The notes under the pieces are model-generated. The model saw only the letters and a program-made list of their open reading frames with translations. It was not told where the DNA came from and did no database searches. Positions 1 to 13,274 of a stretch of 64,000 bases of DNA are shown here, piece after piece. The DNA comes from Tenrec ecaudatus (taxonomy: Eukaryota; Chordata; Mammalia; Afrosoricida; Tenrecidae). The DNA is taken from NCBI RefSeq assembly GCF_050624435.1, contig NC_134542.1, forward strand, positions 112,327,677-112,391,676, in the 5' to 3' direction. Position numbers and translations under genes: made by a program. The stretch's first letter is position 1; each line of letters starts with the position of its first letter.

Positions 1-654
1 ATTTTTATAGATTGAAGATCTGTGGCAATCCTGCCTCGAGCACGTCTCTCCAGTGCCACTGTTCTCAACAGCGTGTGTTCCTTTCACGTCGCTGTCGCCT
101 TTTGGTAATTCTCACAATATTTCAAGCTTGTCATAATGTTACAGCACACTTAACAGACTATTGTTATTATAAACGTGTTTGATATACTTTATGTATTTTA
201 TTGTGCTCTATTATGTTTTCTGGAATTGAACTTACAACATTTCCAAGGTATATCCAAGGTATAATTCACCCCAAAACAAAAACCTTTTTAACCCAGTGTA
301 AGACAAGGCTGAGAAGATCTTAAATAGTGCTTACAAGGAGCCAACTCAAAGTATTAAAAATAAAATACTTAATACTTGGTGCAGCTGTGAATTTATTTTG
401 CACAAATGTAGAATACTGTAGTTCAGTTGATTTAGGTTTTGTTTTTATAATGGCTCTTGGTAAGAAGACAGTTAATAGGCAATCCAGCAAATGACCATAT
501 GAGTTCTTACAGGTTCTATGTATGTAGACTAACTGAAATGCTATACATTTCTGACATATTAAGAAATATTAAACAGTTATATGGAAATAACTTCATGCCA
601 CCTTTAAAATATTTTTCACTGATTTATACTTTGTATCAATAGGATTGGTTGATT

Positions 655-850
655 CTAAAAAGAATTATTGTGAAACAAGTGGAGGCTTACAGAGCAAATC
701 TGTTTTCCATTCCATAATTCATGCTGGTTTTGTTTCATGTCATTAGTTGTAATCCCCACGGTTACATCACTTACCCACTGCTTCCCTTTGTTCTCTGCTT
801 CCATTCCTCCTCCTTTCCTAACCTTTCATATCTGACCAGTAAGACTGATT
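655..850 (-). mobile_element. Afrotherian L1 3' UTR fragment
   Basis: The segment 'gaggcttacagagcaaatct' ... 'ccataattcatgctggtttt' is the antisense end of the older afrotherian L1 family, also seen at 1090-1260 and 24180 onward. 1-650 before it shows nothing I recognise. Confidence 0.6.
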
Positions 851-1089
851 TTTTTTTTTTGTAAAAAAAAATTTATTAAGTACACCTTCATATTTAGAAC
901 TTCCAATCATACAAATGTGAATGGATCTTTATGATACAAAATTTATTCTTAAAATATACAAGTTATATACAAACATTTTTTAAAAGACTGATATTTTTAA
1001 GTAAGTTAGTGTTCGATTTTTCTCCGACTTTATCCAGAATTTTTCTTTGTTCTTTTTAAGGTAGAACTTTTATATTTTTATTTATTTAC

Positions 1090-1260
1090 TCTTTAACTTT
1101 TGGTTGTGATTTGAAGGAAGATTTAGAGAGCAAATCATTTTTCCATTCAGCAATTCATGCACATTTAGTTTCATTGCCGATTGCAGTAACCACAATTGTG
1201 TTCTTCCTGTGTTGATCGTTTCCATTCATCCTGCATGCTGGGTACTTTTTGCTGTGAGAA
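1090..1260 (-). mobile_element. Afrotherian L1 3' UTR fragment
   Basis: The segment 'agcaaatcatttttccattc' ... 'aattcatgcacatttagttt' parallels the copy at 655-850. 1261-1710 beyond it shows no recognised element. Confidence 0.55.
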
Positions 1261-1711
1261 TTCCAACAACCTGGAGAGGTGACCTGTTAGTGCTAATGAG
1301 GCGATGAGGATTAGTCACTTCACTAATTTCAAACAAGGGCATAATGATGAGGGACGCCTTTACTTTTCCACTTGGAATCTTTTTCTTTCCTTCTTTTCTG
1401 GAATCTTTTTCTTTTCTTTCAGAAAAATGCTGTGACCTTCTTCATCAAGCAGGCCCTTGGACTTTCTATGACATTCATTATGCCACTTCCTAAGGAAGCG
1501 CACTTCCCAGCCTTGACTTTCCCAAATGCAGTGTTCGTGCTTAGTGGCTGTGGGCTACTATTGATGAACACAAACAAATACTAAGTGATATATATAAATC
1601 TCAAAATATAGCATATATGTGCCAAGACTGTAAATCTTTATAGATCAAAGTATAAAACCTCATCTTTATCTCCAATACACACATATGAATATATATGTAT
1701 ATATAAAACAT

Positions 1712-1845
1712 GTTGGGGAGAAAGATGATTTTTCTGTTCTCATAAAGATTTATGGCATTGAAATCCCAAAGAGACTGTTCTACTCTGTTCTATACGGTTG
1801 TTATGAGTCAGAATCCATCAGTGGTGGGATTCAAATAATTTAACA
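1712..1845 (+). repeat. AfroSINE, 3' part
   Basis: The segment 'gggagaaagatgatttttct' ... 'ttctactctgttctatacgg' ... 'tatgagtcagaatccatcag' is the body and tail without the tRNA-like head. 1850-2400 after it holds nothing I can assign. Confidence 0.75.
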
Positions 1846-2399
1846 ACCAATCTATGTCCAAATAACCATGTTAAGTATGAAACACTGGTATATCCAAAGG
1901 TAATCTATTGTTTCACACAGCTGTTACTTGATAGGAATAATACTCAAAAGTAGATCATGTTATCAGAAAGTTTTAAACTATTAATGAAAAATATTAAATA
2001 ATATCTGGCAAAAACAAACAAAAGGCTGTTCTTTAAGATATGACCATATTGCTTCTTGGCTGGTACCCTCACTTGCAATATCCTTTCTTTGTTTTGATCC
2101 TCTCATCTTTGGCTTTGGGTTTATCCTGAACTAGCTTTTTCCCCTGTAGGAGTAGGGGCCCCTTCCTTTAGAGGGAGGTTAATGAGACCATAATCACTAT
2201 GTTTGACATTATTACAAACAGCCAACTTCTCTGCTCTGAACACATTATGCTCCTCTTTGAAAAACCCCTTTCCGCTTCTTCTGAACGTACACCAGTTATT
2301 CCGACCGTATTTTAACTCTTTGAACACTTTCAGGAATTGCGTAACTCACTCATGGCCCTTGGAAACTCGGGGCATAACGAAGCTGAAAAGAATGACAGT

Positions 2400-3449
2400 G
2401 TGAAGACAAATGGGTGCATAAGCAAATGTGGTGAAGAAAGCTGATGGTGCCCGGCTATCAAAAGAGATAGTGTCTGGGGTCTTAAAGGCTTGAAGGTGAA
2501 CAAGCGGCCATCTAGCTCAGAAGCAAAAAAGCCCACATGGAAGAAGCACACCGGCCAGTGCGATCACGAGGTGCCAAGGGACCAGGTATAAAGCATCATG
2601 CAAAAAAAACGATGTAAGTGTGTGTATATATGTGTATATATGTGTATATGTATATATATACCATATTAAATGAAGGGGGAAGTGCAGAGTGGAGACCCAA
2701 GGCCCAAGTGTCGGCCAATGGAGATCCCCTCATAGAGGGGTTTAGGAGAGGAGATGGGTTAATTAGGGTGCGAGGTAGTACCGATGAAGAACACAGCTTT
2801 CCCCCCGATACTGGATGCTTCCTCACCCCAACTACCATGATCCGAATTCTACCTTGCAGGGCTGGATAGGGCAGAGGCTGTACACTGGTACATATGAGGG
2901 CTGGAGGTACAGGGAATCCAGGGTGGATGATACCTTCAGGACCAAGGGTGTGAGGGGCGATGCTGGGAGAGTGGAGGGTGAGTGGGTTGGAAGGGGGGAA
3001 CTGATTACAAGGATCCACATGTGACCTCTTCCCTGGGAGAGGGACAGCAGAGAAGGGGGGAAGGGAGACTCCGGATAGAGCAAGATATGACAAAATAACG
3101 ATGTATAAATTACCAAGGGCACATGAGGGAGGGGGGAAAGGGGAGGTAGGGGAAAAAAAAAAGAGGACCAGATGCAAGGGGCTTAAGTGGAGAGCAAATG
3201 CTTTGAGAATGATTGGGGCAGGGAATGTATGGATGTGCTTTATACAATTGATGTATGTATATGTATGGATGGTGATAAGAGTTGTATGGGTCCCTAATAA
3301 AATGTAAAAAAAGAAAAGAGGAGAAAAAAATGATTAGGGCAGGGACTGTACAGATGTGCTTTATACAATTGATGTATGTATATGTATGAACTGTGATAAG
3401 AATTGTATGAGCCCCTAATAAATTGTTAAAATTAAAAAAAAAATGACAG
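2400..3449 (+). mobile_element. Young-type afrotherian L1 3' UTR, sense, with duplicated terminus
   Basis: Begins 'gaagacaaatgggtgcataagc' and runs through 'ctggggtcttaaaggcttga', a (TG/TA)n tract at 2617-2660 and purine-rich DNA. It ends twice: first at about 3307 with 'gggtccctaataaaatg', and again at 3449 with 'gagcccctaataaattg' and poly(A). Long frames on either strand here are not genes. Confidence 0.85.
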
Positions 3450-3807
3450 CGTGTCGCCCTCTGGCTGTATGGCTCTGTTTCTGTTTACGTCATATGTTTG
3501 TTTACGCAAGAAACAATCACAAGGGAGTACAAATGTAGTATTTCATCCAAAGTACAATGAGTTTTATGAAACGAATACATAAATATGATAGACATACTTG
3601 TGTCTATTTTTATGCCTGTGGCTGGAAATGAAAACTACGGTGGGTGCTTAAGATGAGCTACTGTGCAGGTGGCGCTTAAAAGGGGATACCGATGTAAATT
3701 TGGGATTTCTACATTGGGCAGCTGATTGCAAATGCCATTTTAATAAACGGTTTGCTAAATTCAGCAAAAAATGCAGTATTGGTGTTACCAAGCTGGTACA
3801 AACCAGC

Positions 3808-3856
3808 TGAATCCCACCACTGGAATCCACTCAATGGCAATGGGTTTGGTTGGAGT
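3808..3856 (+). repeat. AfroSINE tail fragment (weak)
   Basis: Only 'ggaatccactcaatggcaat' plus 'gggtttggttgg' is recognisable. The rest of 3450-4890 shows no assigned element. Confidence 0.35.
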
Positions 3857-4893
3857 TTTATGGCACGATGAGCTATTAAACTACTCCCAGAGTGTGACAG
3901 GGTTGAAAAAGCCAAACCCACGAGCATCAAATTGACTACGCTCTGCTCTAGGCTGTTTTATGCTGCATCACAATCTCCAACGCTCAGCAGCTTCCATTAC
4001 TAAGATTTCTCTGTTGCTTGTACAAATTTGGCCGTGAGTCCTGGGAACTCTCCACCGCCACTTTCCTGCCGGTGGTGACTCAGCAAGGCCAGCTGCGCGT
4101 CTCATCCCTCAGCCACTGGGGCTGTCCCTCCATGCCGGCACCTAAATATGCCCCGTCATTCCCCACCACACCCCCCAGCCAAATGAAGCACTGGGGATGC
4201 AGGAGCGCTACAGGAATGTTTGCTGCACACACTCTCTAACGTATCCAAGAAAAGGGCGCAAAATCAGGAAGCACGTGTGTGCTAGATGGTTCCAACCCCC
4301 AAGACAGAGGCTCCTGCAAGTTCCTATACAATCTTACACACCATGGAGAGTAAGTTGGGAAGGCACCCAGAAGCTTAGCTCACTTTCCCTAAATTCTGCC
4401 CACCCTTTCCCGGCGGGCACTACAGTAGGGGTAATACCTTTTCCTTAGAGTTTTAATTCAGGGAACCCAGCTTATTGACAATAGTAGGACCCCCGTCCTC
4501 TACAACAGATTAATTTCATGAACGACCTAGGGGAGTAAAGAGGGAACTGTCTAAAAAATCTGTTTCAGACATTTGGTGAGATGGCTATAAATGGAAGCAA
4601 GCTGGATTTCGTTGTGTTTGTGCTTTGCTCAGATTCCGAGGAAGACTGGAAGGCATTCTTTAAGATTCGCCTGGAGAAGAGGAGCCTGGCATCGGCCCCG
4701 TTTTCCACAGACTGTAGTGACAAGGAAAGACCATCTGCAGGGCCCTGCTCCAGTGGCTGCGGAAAGAGAGAGACCTGTGACTTGGCGTTGATGTTCCAGA
4801 AGGTGGCTACCCCGCCTCCTTCGGTCAGTTCCTCCAACAACAATGCTCTGAGTCGCACACTCCAAGTACCACCCTTGGAAAAGGAGGAAAGAG

Positions 4894-5030
4894 CCCCTGT
4901 AGTGCAGTGGGTAAGTGTTGGCTGTTGACCCCAAAGTTGGCACTTTGAGTGTACCAGCGGCTACGAGGGAGAAAGACGTGTGGTCCGCTTTCAGGAAGAA
5001 GTACAGTTTTGGAATCCCATGAGATAGAAA
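4894..5030 (+). repeat. AfroSINE, degenerate
   Basis: The tRNA-like head 'gtagtgcagtgggtaagtgt' is followed by 'gctacgagggagaaagacgt', as in the family. It ends before the usual tail. Confidence 0.6.
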
Positions 5031-5054
5031 AGATACCGTCTGATTATTCCTAAA

Positions 5055-5120
5055 GATACCAGTAAAACCAGTTTCCATCAAGTCAACTTCAACTCACAAT
5101 CCCTCCCACACCCCACACCC
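5055..5120 (-). repeat. AfroSINE tail fragment
   Basis: The sequence 'accagtttccatcaagtcaa' ... 'caactcacaatccc' is the antisense tail. The following 5120-6370 has no element I can name. Confidence 0.45.
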
Positions 5121-6379
5121 CCATCCCCCCAGTGTCCGAGCACCAGGTCCAGTGGTCTTGCTGGGAGTGGGAGAAAGGGTGGTAAAAAGGATTCAAGAGA
5201 TGGATGGTATTGCCGGAAAGTCGGAGAAGGCAGCCTGGAAATGGATAGAGAACCTCCCCTAGAGGCCGCTTTCTAGGCAGATGTTTGAGATTCGAGGCTG
5301 TTACACTGAAGACTGCAAGACAAGGAGCCGCAACCTGAGCAGCAGCATCCAGGAGACTGTCAGGAGATGGCTCTACCTGCTGCGGGCTTCAGGGCCCACA
5401 GCATGAGGCAAGGAGGCCTGACCTGGGCCTGGCAGCCCTACACCAAGAAGCCGTCCCATTTGAAGAAGTGTATCCTGAACGGACCCACAAACATAATCTG
5501 TTACTTCCCTAATCGATGGCCACCTATGTGCTGCTGTAATTTGGCCACACACTTGGGAACAGACTCCATCAGGTGGCCTGTAAAGACCATGTTAAGAACT
5601 TTAAGTCATTCTCATGAGACCCACAAGAATCAGTGAAGGAGTTACAGAATCAAGAATGTGATCTGCATGTATTTTAAAGTGATCACTCTGTCTTTAGCAC
5701 AAAGTATGTAATATTGGTGGTAGAAAATGGATTTGAAGAGATGCGTCAGGATGTACTGCGTAGTGCAGGCAAAAGGAGAAACAGCTTCAGCAGAGGATCA
5801 TGATAGTAACAATGGAGAAAAGTGAATGGCCTCCCAACATCTTTAGGAGATAAATCAAAAGGGCTTGGCAGTGGATTGGTTTGCATGGGGTGCTGGAGGG
5901 AAACATTTCAAGGATGATTTCTCGAGTCTGGTTCACACAGGCAGGCAGGTGAACCACTGTGCCATTCACTACGATGAGACACACTGCAAGGGGAGTGGGT
6001 TTGTGAGCATCTATAGGGTGAGAAGGAGACGGATCATACAGTTTGGGTCATGTTGAATACAGATATTCCACAATATTTGTCTCTAGCAGGAAGATGGATA
6101 CAGGAGCCTATGGCTCTGTGGCAGTTTGGATTATTGGACCCAATTCTTTGCTCTGCTTTAGTAGAGCCTTTTGTAAAGGCTCTAGTGTCATGTCACATAG
6201 CAGTGCCTCGCATCAGTCGGAGGAGCACGTTTCCCCACTCTGTTGAACTTGGGCTTGGCCACATAACTTGCTTTGGTAAATAGACTCTTAGTGGACAAAA
6301 TGCAGGTGGACTCTTTTAAACATAGTTTCACTCTTGTGATCTGCCCTGAGAAAGTTTTAGGCAACCACTGCCCCTTCAC

Positions 6380-6500
6380 CTGAAGCCCCCCAACGAAGCC
6401 ATGTGGAGCAAACCTGACCTCTACGGGAAGGCCAGAGACCAGCCTGATCTAGCAGATCACTGCCTTGCTGAGCTGACCTGCGGACTGTGAACATGGATGC
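6380..6500 (+). repeat. Possible MLT/MST-type LTR fragment
   Basis: 'gccatgtggagcaaacctgac' ... 'gctgagctgacctgcggact' recalls the 3' part of old MaLR LTRs. This is weak. Confidence 0.3.
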
Positions 6501-6714
6501 AAATCACGGAGCTTTTCAAGTTGTTGGCTCTGCAGTAGAAACTGAGGAATGCGGCCAAAAGGGAAGGTCCAGGCATACATTTGAGAGTCAGTGGCATATT
6601 GTGAGTGATCATTACGGCGATGGATTAGATGAAACCACCCAAGAGTCCCATCATTATGAACATGTCCAGATCCACCACACAAATCTCAAACACATAATCT
6701 AGACAAACTCCAGA

Positions 6715-6868
6715 TTTACTACCATCGTGCCGATGCCAACTCACAGCGACCCTGTATGATGGGGCTAGAACTGTCCTGTGAATTTTTAAGACTGCCCCAT
6801 CTTTCTCCCTAGGAGCCACTGTGGTTTCAAACTACCCAGAGTGTAACCACCACACCGTCAGGGATCCT
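6715..6868 (-). repeat. AfroSINE
   Basis: Antisense 'gatgccaactcacagcgacc' ... 'ccatctttctccctaggagc' ... 'gtaaccaccacaccgtcagg'. The tRNA-like head is at the right end. 6870-8500 beyond it shows no clear repeat or gene. Confidence 0.8.
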
Positions 6869-8504
6869 TTAACACAATAATATAATAACAACAGCAATAA
6901 TAATATATTGGCGTGTGTTGAAGAGTAATGCCCACTTGTTTTTGCAAACCATTGCATGTACCTCAAATTTTTGATTTAGTAGGCTTAGTGGAGGTTGATT
7001 GGTGACTACAGTTGTACATAAATCAGACCTGATAACTTGGGGATTGCTCTTGTTTTTCCCCTCCCCATTCTGTCCGCATTCATCAATCAAAACGCTCTTT
7101 ACTTAGGTTTAAGCAAAGGAGGCCCACTCAAATATTTAGGCAAGTTCCTGTGCCAATCCCCTTCCCCTCAATTAAGCTCCTTACCATTATGATGTTTGCA
7201 TTCACTTGCCTTTCCTCCAGTCTTGTGTTGTTCTGTTTGAAAACTCCTCTCTCCTATTCATTACTTTCTATAATCAAATGTGCTCTGTTCTATGAATGGC
7301 TCTTTTCATCTTCCAGCGGCCTCCTTCTAAAGAGTTTACCCCTCTTTTCCATTTCAATCAACCTGCAAACAACCTTATTATTAAGTCCACAATGGTTCAA
7401 AAGATAAAGATCAGGAAAACAAAGCAAAACAATGCCATTTAATTTCCTTGCCATTGACCCCTCCTGCATTTCCCCCAGTGTTCTAAAGCGCACTCAAAAC
7501 AAGCTTTGGCTGGCCTGGGTTTGGGCTTCAGCTCTTGGGCTGGGCAGCTTTTCACCCTGGGTGTATTTATCCATCCCTCTGCCAGGCTTTCCTTATCTTT
7601 AAAAAGGAGATGGCATCATGGATTTACTACACACGATTGGTAACCAAATGAAACCCAAAAGAACTCTTAATTTAAGGATATTTTGAAATATTGGAAGCGA
7701 TCGCATTGGCTATAAGAAAGAAACAACTCCCAGTAACTTGAAGAACTGGATTTGGTTTTCTCAACGAACAAGCAGCCTAGAGTAGGCAATTCCTACAGCC
7801 GTCTCAGTTTCTTCCTTTGTTTATCAGCAAAGTGTACACTTCCCGGGTTTGTACTTCCAAAGCAGGGTGGGTCACATGGGCACACCCAGGTCAAAGAGAC
7901 TGGAACACTGATGATTTGGACATTAGAAATGACAAGGAAAGAGGGAGTTGTGGCAGACATGTAGCATTACACAGAGATTTTAAATGAAAATCACATTGGT
8001 CAATACACCTGAACCATCCCTTTCAAGAAAACAACAAAACAGGTTTCAAATAAATAAACCTCAAACACAAAATAAAGTTCCAACCGCTATTTGACCAGAG
8101 AAAGAAAATGTTTCATCAGTCCTGAGAGTTGACAACGTCTTCCTGGGGCTGCGTCTTTCTCCAGCTCTAGAGTGCAGTTCAAAGGAAGCAGGGCACTCTG
8201 TCAACACAGCATGGTCTTCCTGGGCTCTACTGTAGCTGATCTGTGATTCAACTGCCAGCTCTAGAGTGAAATGGGCATAGGCTGAATTCTACCTCTGACT
8301 TTTCTACCTTTTGATCTTTTGTAGGTTAATGTTTAAAACACTGACGGTGCTCTGTGAAAAATCAAAACACCAGTATTACTTATCACCCACTGGTCCTAGA
8401 AGGGTTAAGTGGAAAACACTAAATATAATGCCTGCCACTGGGACAAAAATATTTGGAACTATATATTTGATACAGGTTTAAACATTTTAAAATATAAAGG
8501 TCTC

Positions 8505-9055
8505 ATTTGACCCAACAATAAAAAGTTAAGCAACTAAATCAAAATTTGGGCAAAGGATCAGGATAGACATTTCACCAAAGAAGATATACACATAACCAAC
8601 AAATGCATGAAAAGATACTCAACATCACTCATTAGTCTTTAGAGATATACGTGGAATCGGGACTACTGTGGGAAATAAAACTTAACATCCACTAAAATAG
8701 TCATGGTTAAGAAGAAGAGAGGTATCTAAGGAGCAACTACTGTTCTCTCCTTACTCAGAGCAATAAAGAGTGAAAAATATTCCAGATGCATTGAAAAAAT
8801 TAGTCCAAAGGACCAATAGAGCATGCAAAGCCCTGCCCTGGTGACCTGGAGACCAGAAGAAGTAGATGGTGCCTGACAATAATTGCCAACCACTCCCAAA
8901 GGGGCTGCATTAGGGGCAGGTTAGCAGATACTGAGCTTTTGCTAAGGGTGATAAGGCCCAACATGACAAGTGCAATTAACATCACTAAATTGTACACATG
9001 AAAAATGCTGAAATGGCAAATGTTCTGTTACATATATATTGGCCACAATAAAGCC
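8505..9055 (+). mobile_element. Old L1M LINE, end of ORF2 and 3' UTR
   Basis: 'gggcaaaggatcaggataga' and 'catttcaccaaagaagatat' are ORF2 text. The end 'aaattgtacacatgaaaaat' ... 'ttggccacaataaag' is the L1M 3' terminus. The middle is degenerate. Confidence 0.75.
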
Positions 9056-11890
9056 AAAGCTATGCTAAATAATTTGATAATGATCTCCTTTCATTTGCAT
9101 TGAAAATTTAACCACACGGTCTCTTACTGGGACACCCTCGGAGTTCTCCATAATCGTGTGCGTTTTGATGAGCTCCCTTCCCATACATTTATTACAGTTT
9201 GTAAGAAACAATTATGCCATTCTCAAGTTTGGAGATCATCCTGATAATGTATCCAGTTGGCAAATTAAATTTGCAAAGACAACAGCCTTATAACTATGTC
9301 TTTTCATCTTGTTTATAATATTGCCCATTAAAGCAAAGATGTCCGGTGCCAGACCTTGTTCATGTTCAACGTGAATGATAGGCTGTGACTAAATTGTTCA
9401 CCAAGCGAAAAAGACCCATGTTTTACCAGCAAGACCACAAAATCAGACATCTGGTTTTTGACAAGCTGACAAATACAAAGAATTGCAACTTGATGAATCG
9501 TAATGCTGTCTGTCATACACCACAATGCTCATCAATTATTTCTTTGTGAAAGAATGACTAATGATAATACGCACTAGAGGATCGTTTGCATATTCAAGCT
9601 CGAGTGTTTTAGGGCAAAGAGAACATCCTTTGTTGTGAGGGCAAACTCTTCCCTCCACATGCAAATGCTTCTTTCCACACACTGCTAAGTTAGCTTGCAA
9701 CTGACACCCAGGGAGAGAGGAAATATCATGCCGAAGTCGAGTACCTCTCTTTTTACTTGTTTCAAAGAGAAAGAAAAGCAGTCCTCCCCCGCTCCCATAT
9801 TTTAGATGAAAATTTTGAAAAAGCATGCCCTGTAGCAGCCATTGTTCACAGAAGAAATCCAGATCTGGATATAATTGGCCTAATCAACTCGTACTCTAAA
9901 GGCATAAGTGGATGATTAGGCCCTACTGTCCCTCCCACAAGCAGCTGCTGTTGACACCAGCCTCCTTTTAAAAATGCCATTCCTGACAGGAGTGCCAGGT
10001 AGGTGGCATTGGAGAATTCAGACATCCAGGCTCACAGAGACACTGAGCCATTGCATCTGGTGGAACTGTCTTCGGAGCCAAAAGGCTAATCTGTTCTACA
10101 GATGAATGAGCATTCCAAAAGCTGGTCTTGCCAGACCATGAGCGAGACCCAAGGGGCTGCCTTCCAAAAGGGTGGAATTGGAAGGAGCCAGGAATCAACT
10201 ACAGCCATGCCAGTCTGATTAGACAGGTTGATACCTAGAAAATATCAGTAAGAATTGCCGCTGCCATGAGCTTGCATATAATTCTTCCCAACGGTAGGGG
10301 GAAACTCTATACTGTTAAATTAGGAGAGGCAATGTTGCCCTCCACTCCCCCTGGCAATAAAAGCCGGATCTGCTCTGGGCTGTCAATGGAGTCTTCTGGA
10401 AGCCGTGGGTTGGACAGGAAGGAAGAAGAGGAAGCAGCATCCAGGTAAGTAAAGAGGAAAGAGTATCTCAAGTAGAAAGGCCCGGGACCTGGACTACAAT
10501 GGCCGTTGTGCAGAAACGCAATCAGTGCAGCAAGACGAGTGTCCCCGATTGGCTCTTCACACCCACTTGACTTACTTGCCACATGTAAGACCCACAACCT
10601 TTATAATTATTTTTTTATTGCCTGGGTGGCAAAATCACTAATATAATCATCCAACACTCAAGTATCCCTAACACCTGCAGGGTAAGAATATCAATGGAGC
10701 CCCACATATTACCTATCTGATTATATTGAAATTATATTTCATGTTAAAAATTGTTCAGTAAAAATATTGTGGTGGATACGATACTGAGCCATGAGTTCCT
10801 CCTGAATCAGCAACTGGAGCACAAAAGAGAACAAGGAAATGAATCCCAAGCACTTCTAGAAAAATAGTTTGTTCCTCTTGTCCTACTTTGACAAATACAC
10901 ACACACCTTCGTGATTACAGAATCATTTTAAGCGACTTAGGGAAGCTAATGATGTTGGTTTAATTGAAAGTTAGGAAAGGTTCAAAAGTAACCCTTCAGG
11001 AGATTCTGTTGAAGGGTTCGGGACCTTGGGGACTGTAACCAAATGAAAGCATACATGCTTCAGCAAAGATCATGTTTGTGTCACAGAACTTGTTTCTACG
11101 GCCTTCATTTTAGGAACTTGACAAAGTATGTTGTTGATATTGTTTTGCACCTAATTTGGTTCTATTGACAGGAAGTCCAAATTAGACCAAATTCCTTGAG
11201 AATTTACTGTTCAAATTTTTTATGAATTTTAATTTTGAAAAGCTTTGCTAAGGCAAGACCTCCTAGTATTTTCAAGAACATGCTTACGGCAATACCTAAA
11301 TTCAGATATGACATCTCAATCTTGAACTATTTAAAATAATAACTTACAAAATGTAAACTGGATCTAGCTATTGCTTTAAGTAATGAGGAAGATTGTGATG
11401 TAAACTATAACAACTTTTTAGAGCTAGATGAAAACTTTTTAATGATAAAGTTAATTTTATATGAAATGCATTACTACTTTTGAGCATGAGATAGATATAA
11501 GATTCCTAATTCATATCTGGCATGTTCAGTCCAGGACTACACGTTAGAAAGTAATTGAATTATTTTAGTTTTTATTCCAAAATGTTTCTTGGCAGTATGT
11601 GCAACTGCGGAAGATCCGGAGCTATGTCATGGTTCTCCCCTGATCCCCAAGTTAAATGTAAACAAGAACTAACAAGAAGAGGCAGAACGTGACTGAGACT
11701 AGATACTTGATTAGGCAAGTTTTTAGGGCAGCTCAGTGATCCAGGAAAAAAAAATTGGACCAGTTAATTAATTTGCTTTTTCTCTTATCTAAGTTCTCCT
11801 CCCACTCAATCTTCTTCATGTCTATCTTCAAAGTTGGCAGTCACTCAACTCACAAATCTCACTATCATCTTGCCTTCCAAGAATGTAATC
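9056..11890. other. 2.8 kb without recognised repeat or gene
   Basis: No interspersed element that I can name and no convincing coding frame. 9060-10450 keeps many homeobox-type and octamer-like words (for example TTTGCAT near 9088 and 9588, and AATTA cores). I list it as possible conserved non-coding sequence. The purine-rich 10430-10450 shows no splice or coding context. Confidence 0.35.
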
Positions 11891-11894
11891 CACT

Positions 11895-12120
11895 CCCATC
11901 AATTCAACTGTGGCTCATAGTAACCCTGCCTTCTACAGTAGACCTGCCTCAGCGACCTAAAAACCAAACTCAAACCCGCTGCCACGGAGGCAGTGCCAAC
12001 TCTCAGTGACCCAAGCTAGGATTTCTGAAGCTGTAAACCCTTCTCCTTCAAAGCTGGTGGGTGTGAATCACCAGCCTTTGGTTTGCAGGTGAACGCTTAC
12101 ATAACAGTGCCCCTGGAGCT
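11895..12120 (-). repeat. AfroSINE (one fuller and one partial copy)
   Basis: 'cccatcaattcaactgtggc' (11895-11950) is a tail piece. 'gccaactctcagtgacccaa' ... 'cttctccttcaaagctggtg' ... 'aacagtgcccctgg' (11985-12120) is a second antisense copy abutting the RTE at 12131. Confidence 0.65.
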
Positions 12121-12130
12121 CATTTGCCTT

Positions 12131-12430
12131 GTGTTGTTGCTAAGTGCCATCGAGTCGTCTCCGACGCACAGCGCCTGCATGCATTGCATGGGACCCTGCA
12201 CGGCCCTACACCATCCCCACAATTCTTCCTATACCTGAGCCCATCCGTGCAGCCACTGTGCCAGTCCCTGTCATCCCGGGCCTTCCTGTTGTTCGCTGCC
12301 CCTCCACTTTACGAAATAGGATGTCCTTCTCCAGGGACTGATTTCTCCTGACAATCTGCCCAAAGTATGTAAGACCAAGCCCTGCCATCCTTGCCTCTAA
12401 GGAGGACACTGGCCTTTGACATGTAGGAGG
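12131..12430 (-). mobile_element. RTE (BovB-like) 3' end, antisense
   Basis: Reads 'ttgctaagtgccatcgagtc', then 'gatgtccttctccagggact', then 'caaagtatgtaagaccaag', the antisense 3' portion of the RTE family. The overlapping open frames here are repeat shadows. Confidence 0.75.
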
Positions 12431-13274
12431 CAAATAAAGACTAGTCCAATGTTTCCTTTCGTAGGACAGGAGATATTGCTGGGGAGTTAGAATTACCCAA
12501 GGACAAATAGTTTATTAATGGTAGAATCCAGTGTCTTAGTGGCTAAATTATAACACTGTGCGGGCTACAGTTTGGTGTGTTCTGCTGTTTGAATACAGTT
12601 TTGGTCACATGTGGAAACTTTACCCATGACTGAAACTTGCCTGGTGGGTTGGCCATCTGGTTCTTAAAACCGAAGATTTCTCTAAATATATTTTTCACTT
12701 GCCACCTGTGTGTGGTTTGGAAGGTTACTGTGTGGTTCAGATTTGCAAGCCAAAGGCATCTAATAATAGAAGTCGTGTTTCAGAAGGAAAAAAGACCCCC
12801 AATTCAAATGTAATTTACGGAGACCCATTTATTACTAGACGAGGCTGAGAGAAATCAGCCAGGGAATGGTGTCCAAGGATTCACAGAAACTCAGCCTCCT
12901 AAGTAGGACTTGGAGGATAAAGGAAGCAGACACAGAGTCGTGATTGGCAGCCAATCCCTTCACAGTTGCAGGTAGGACTGTGGACATGGGAAAGGGACCA
13001 TGATTAGGATTGGGCACTACTACAGGTCAGAAAAACTAAGAAGACTAGTGCAGAGTCCTGTCTAAGGGAACCATAACCTGATCCGTGGCTATGCCAGCAT
13101 GGTATCTCAATGTCCATCAAGGACACAGGCAGGTAAGTCTCTGACGGCAAGGCTGCCCTCCTGGGATGGTCTAGCAGAGTGGTAGTAAACCCTTTTAAAC
13201 ACATCGCTTGAGGCCAAAGCTTTTGCATTGCCCGCCACTGGACAGAAAGAATCCGCAGTGGCTGAATCGATGTT
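12431..13274. other. Unassigned spacer between two RTE fragments
   Basis: No repeat family or gene recognised. Open frames of 60 to 122 codons overlap on the minus strand near 13000-13270 but show no family match. Confidence 0.3.

Noticed and set aside
2596-3177. 193-codon open frame on the minus strand, with overlapping frames on both strands
   Set aside because: Lies entirely in the purine/pyrimidine-rich afrotherian L1 3' UTR, which repeats at 17.3, 29.3 and 62.1 kb. Low complexity and no protein family.
4581-4928. 115-codon frame on the plus strand beginning MAINGSKLDF
   Set aside because: No recognised family, no splice context, its 3' part runs into an AfroSINE, and frames on both strands are equally open.
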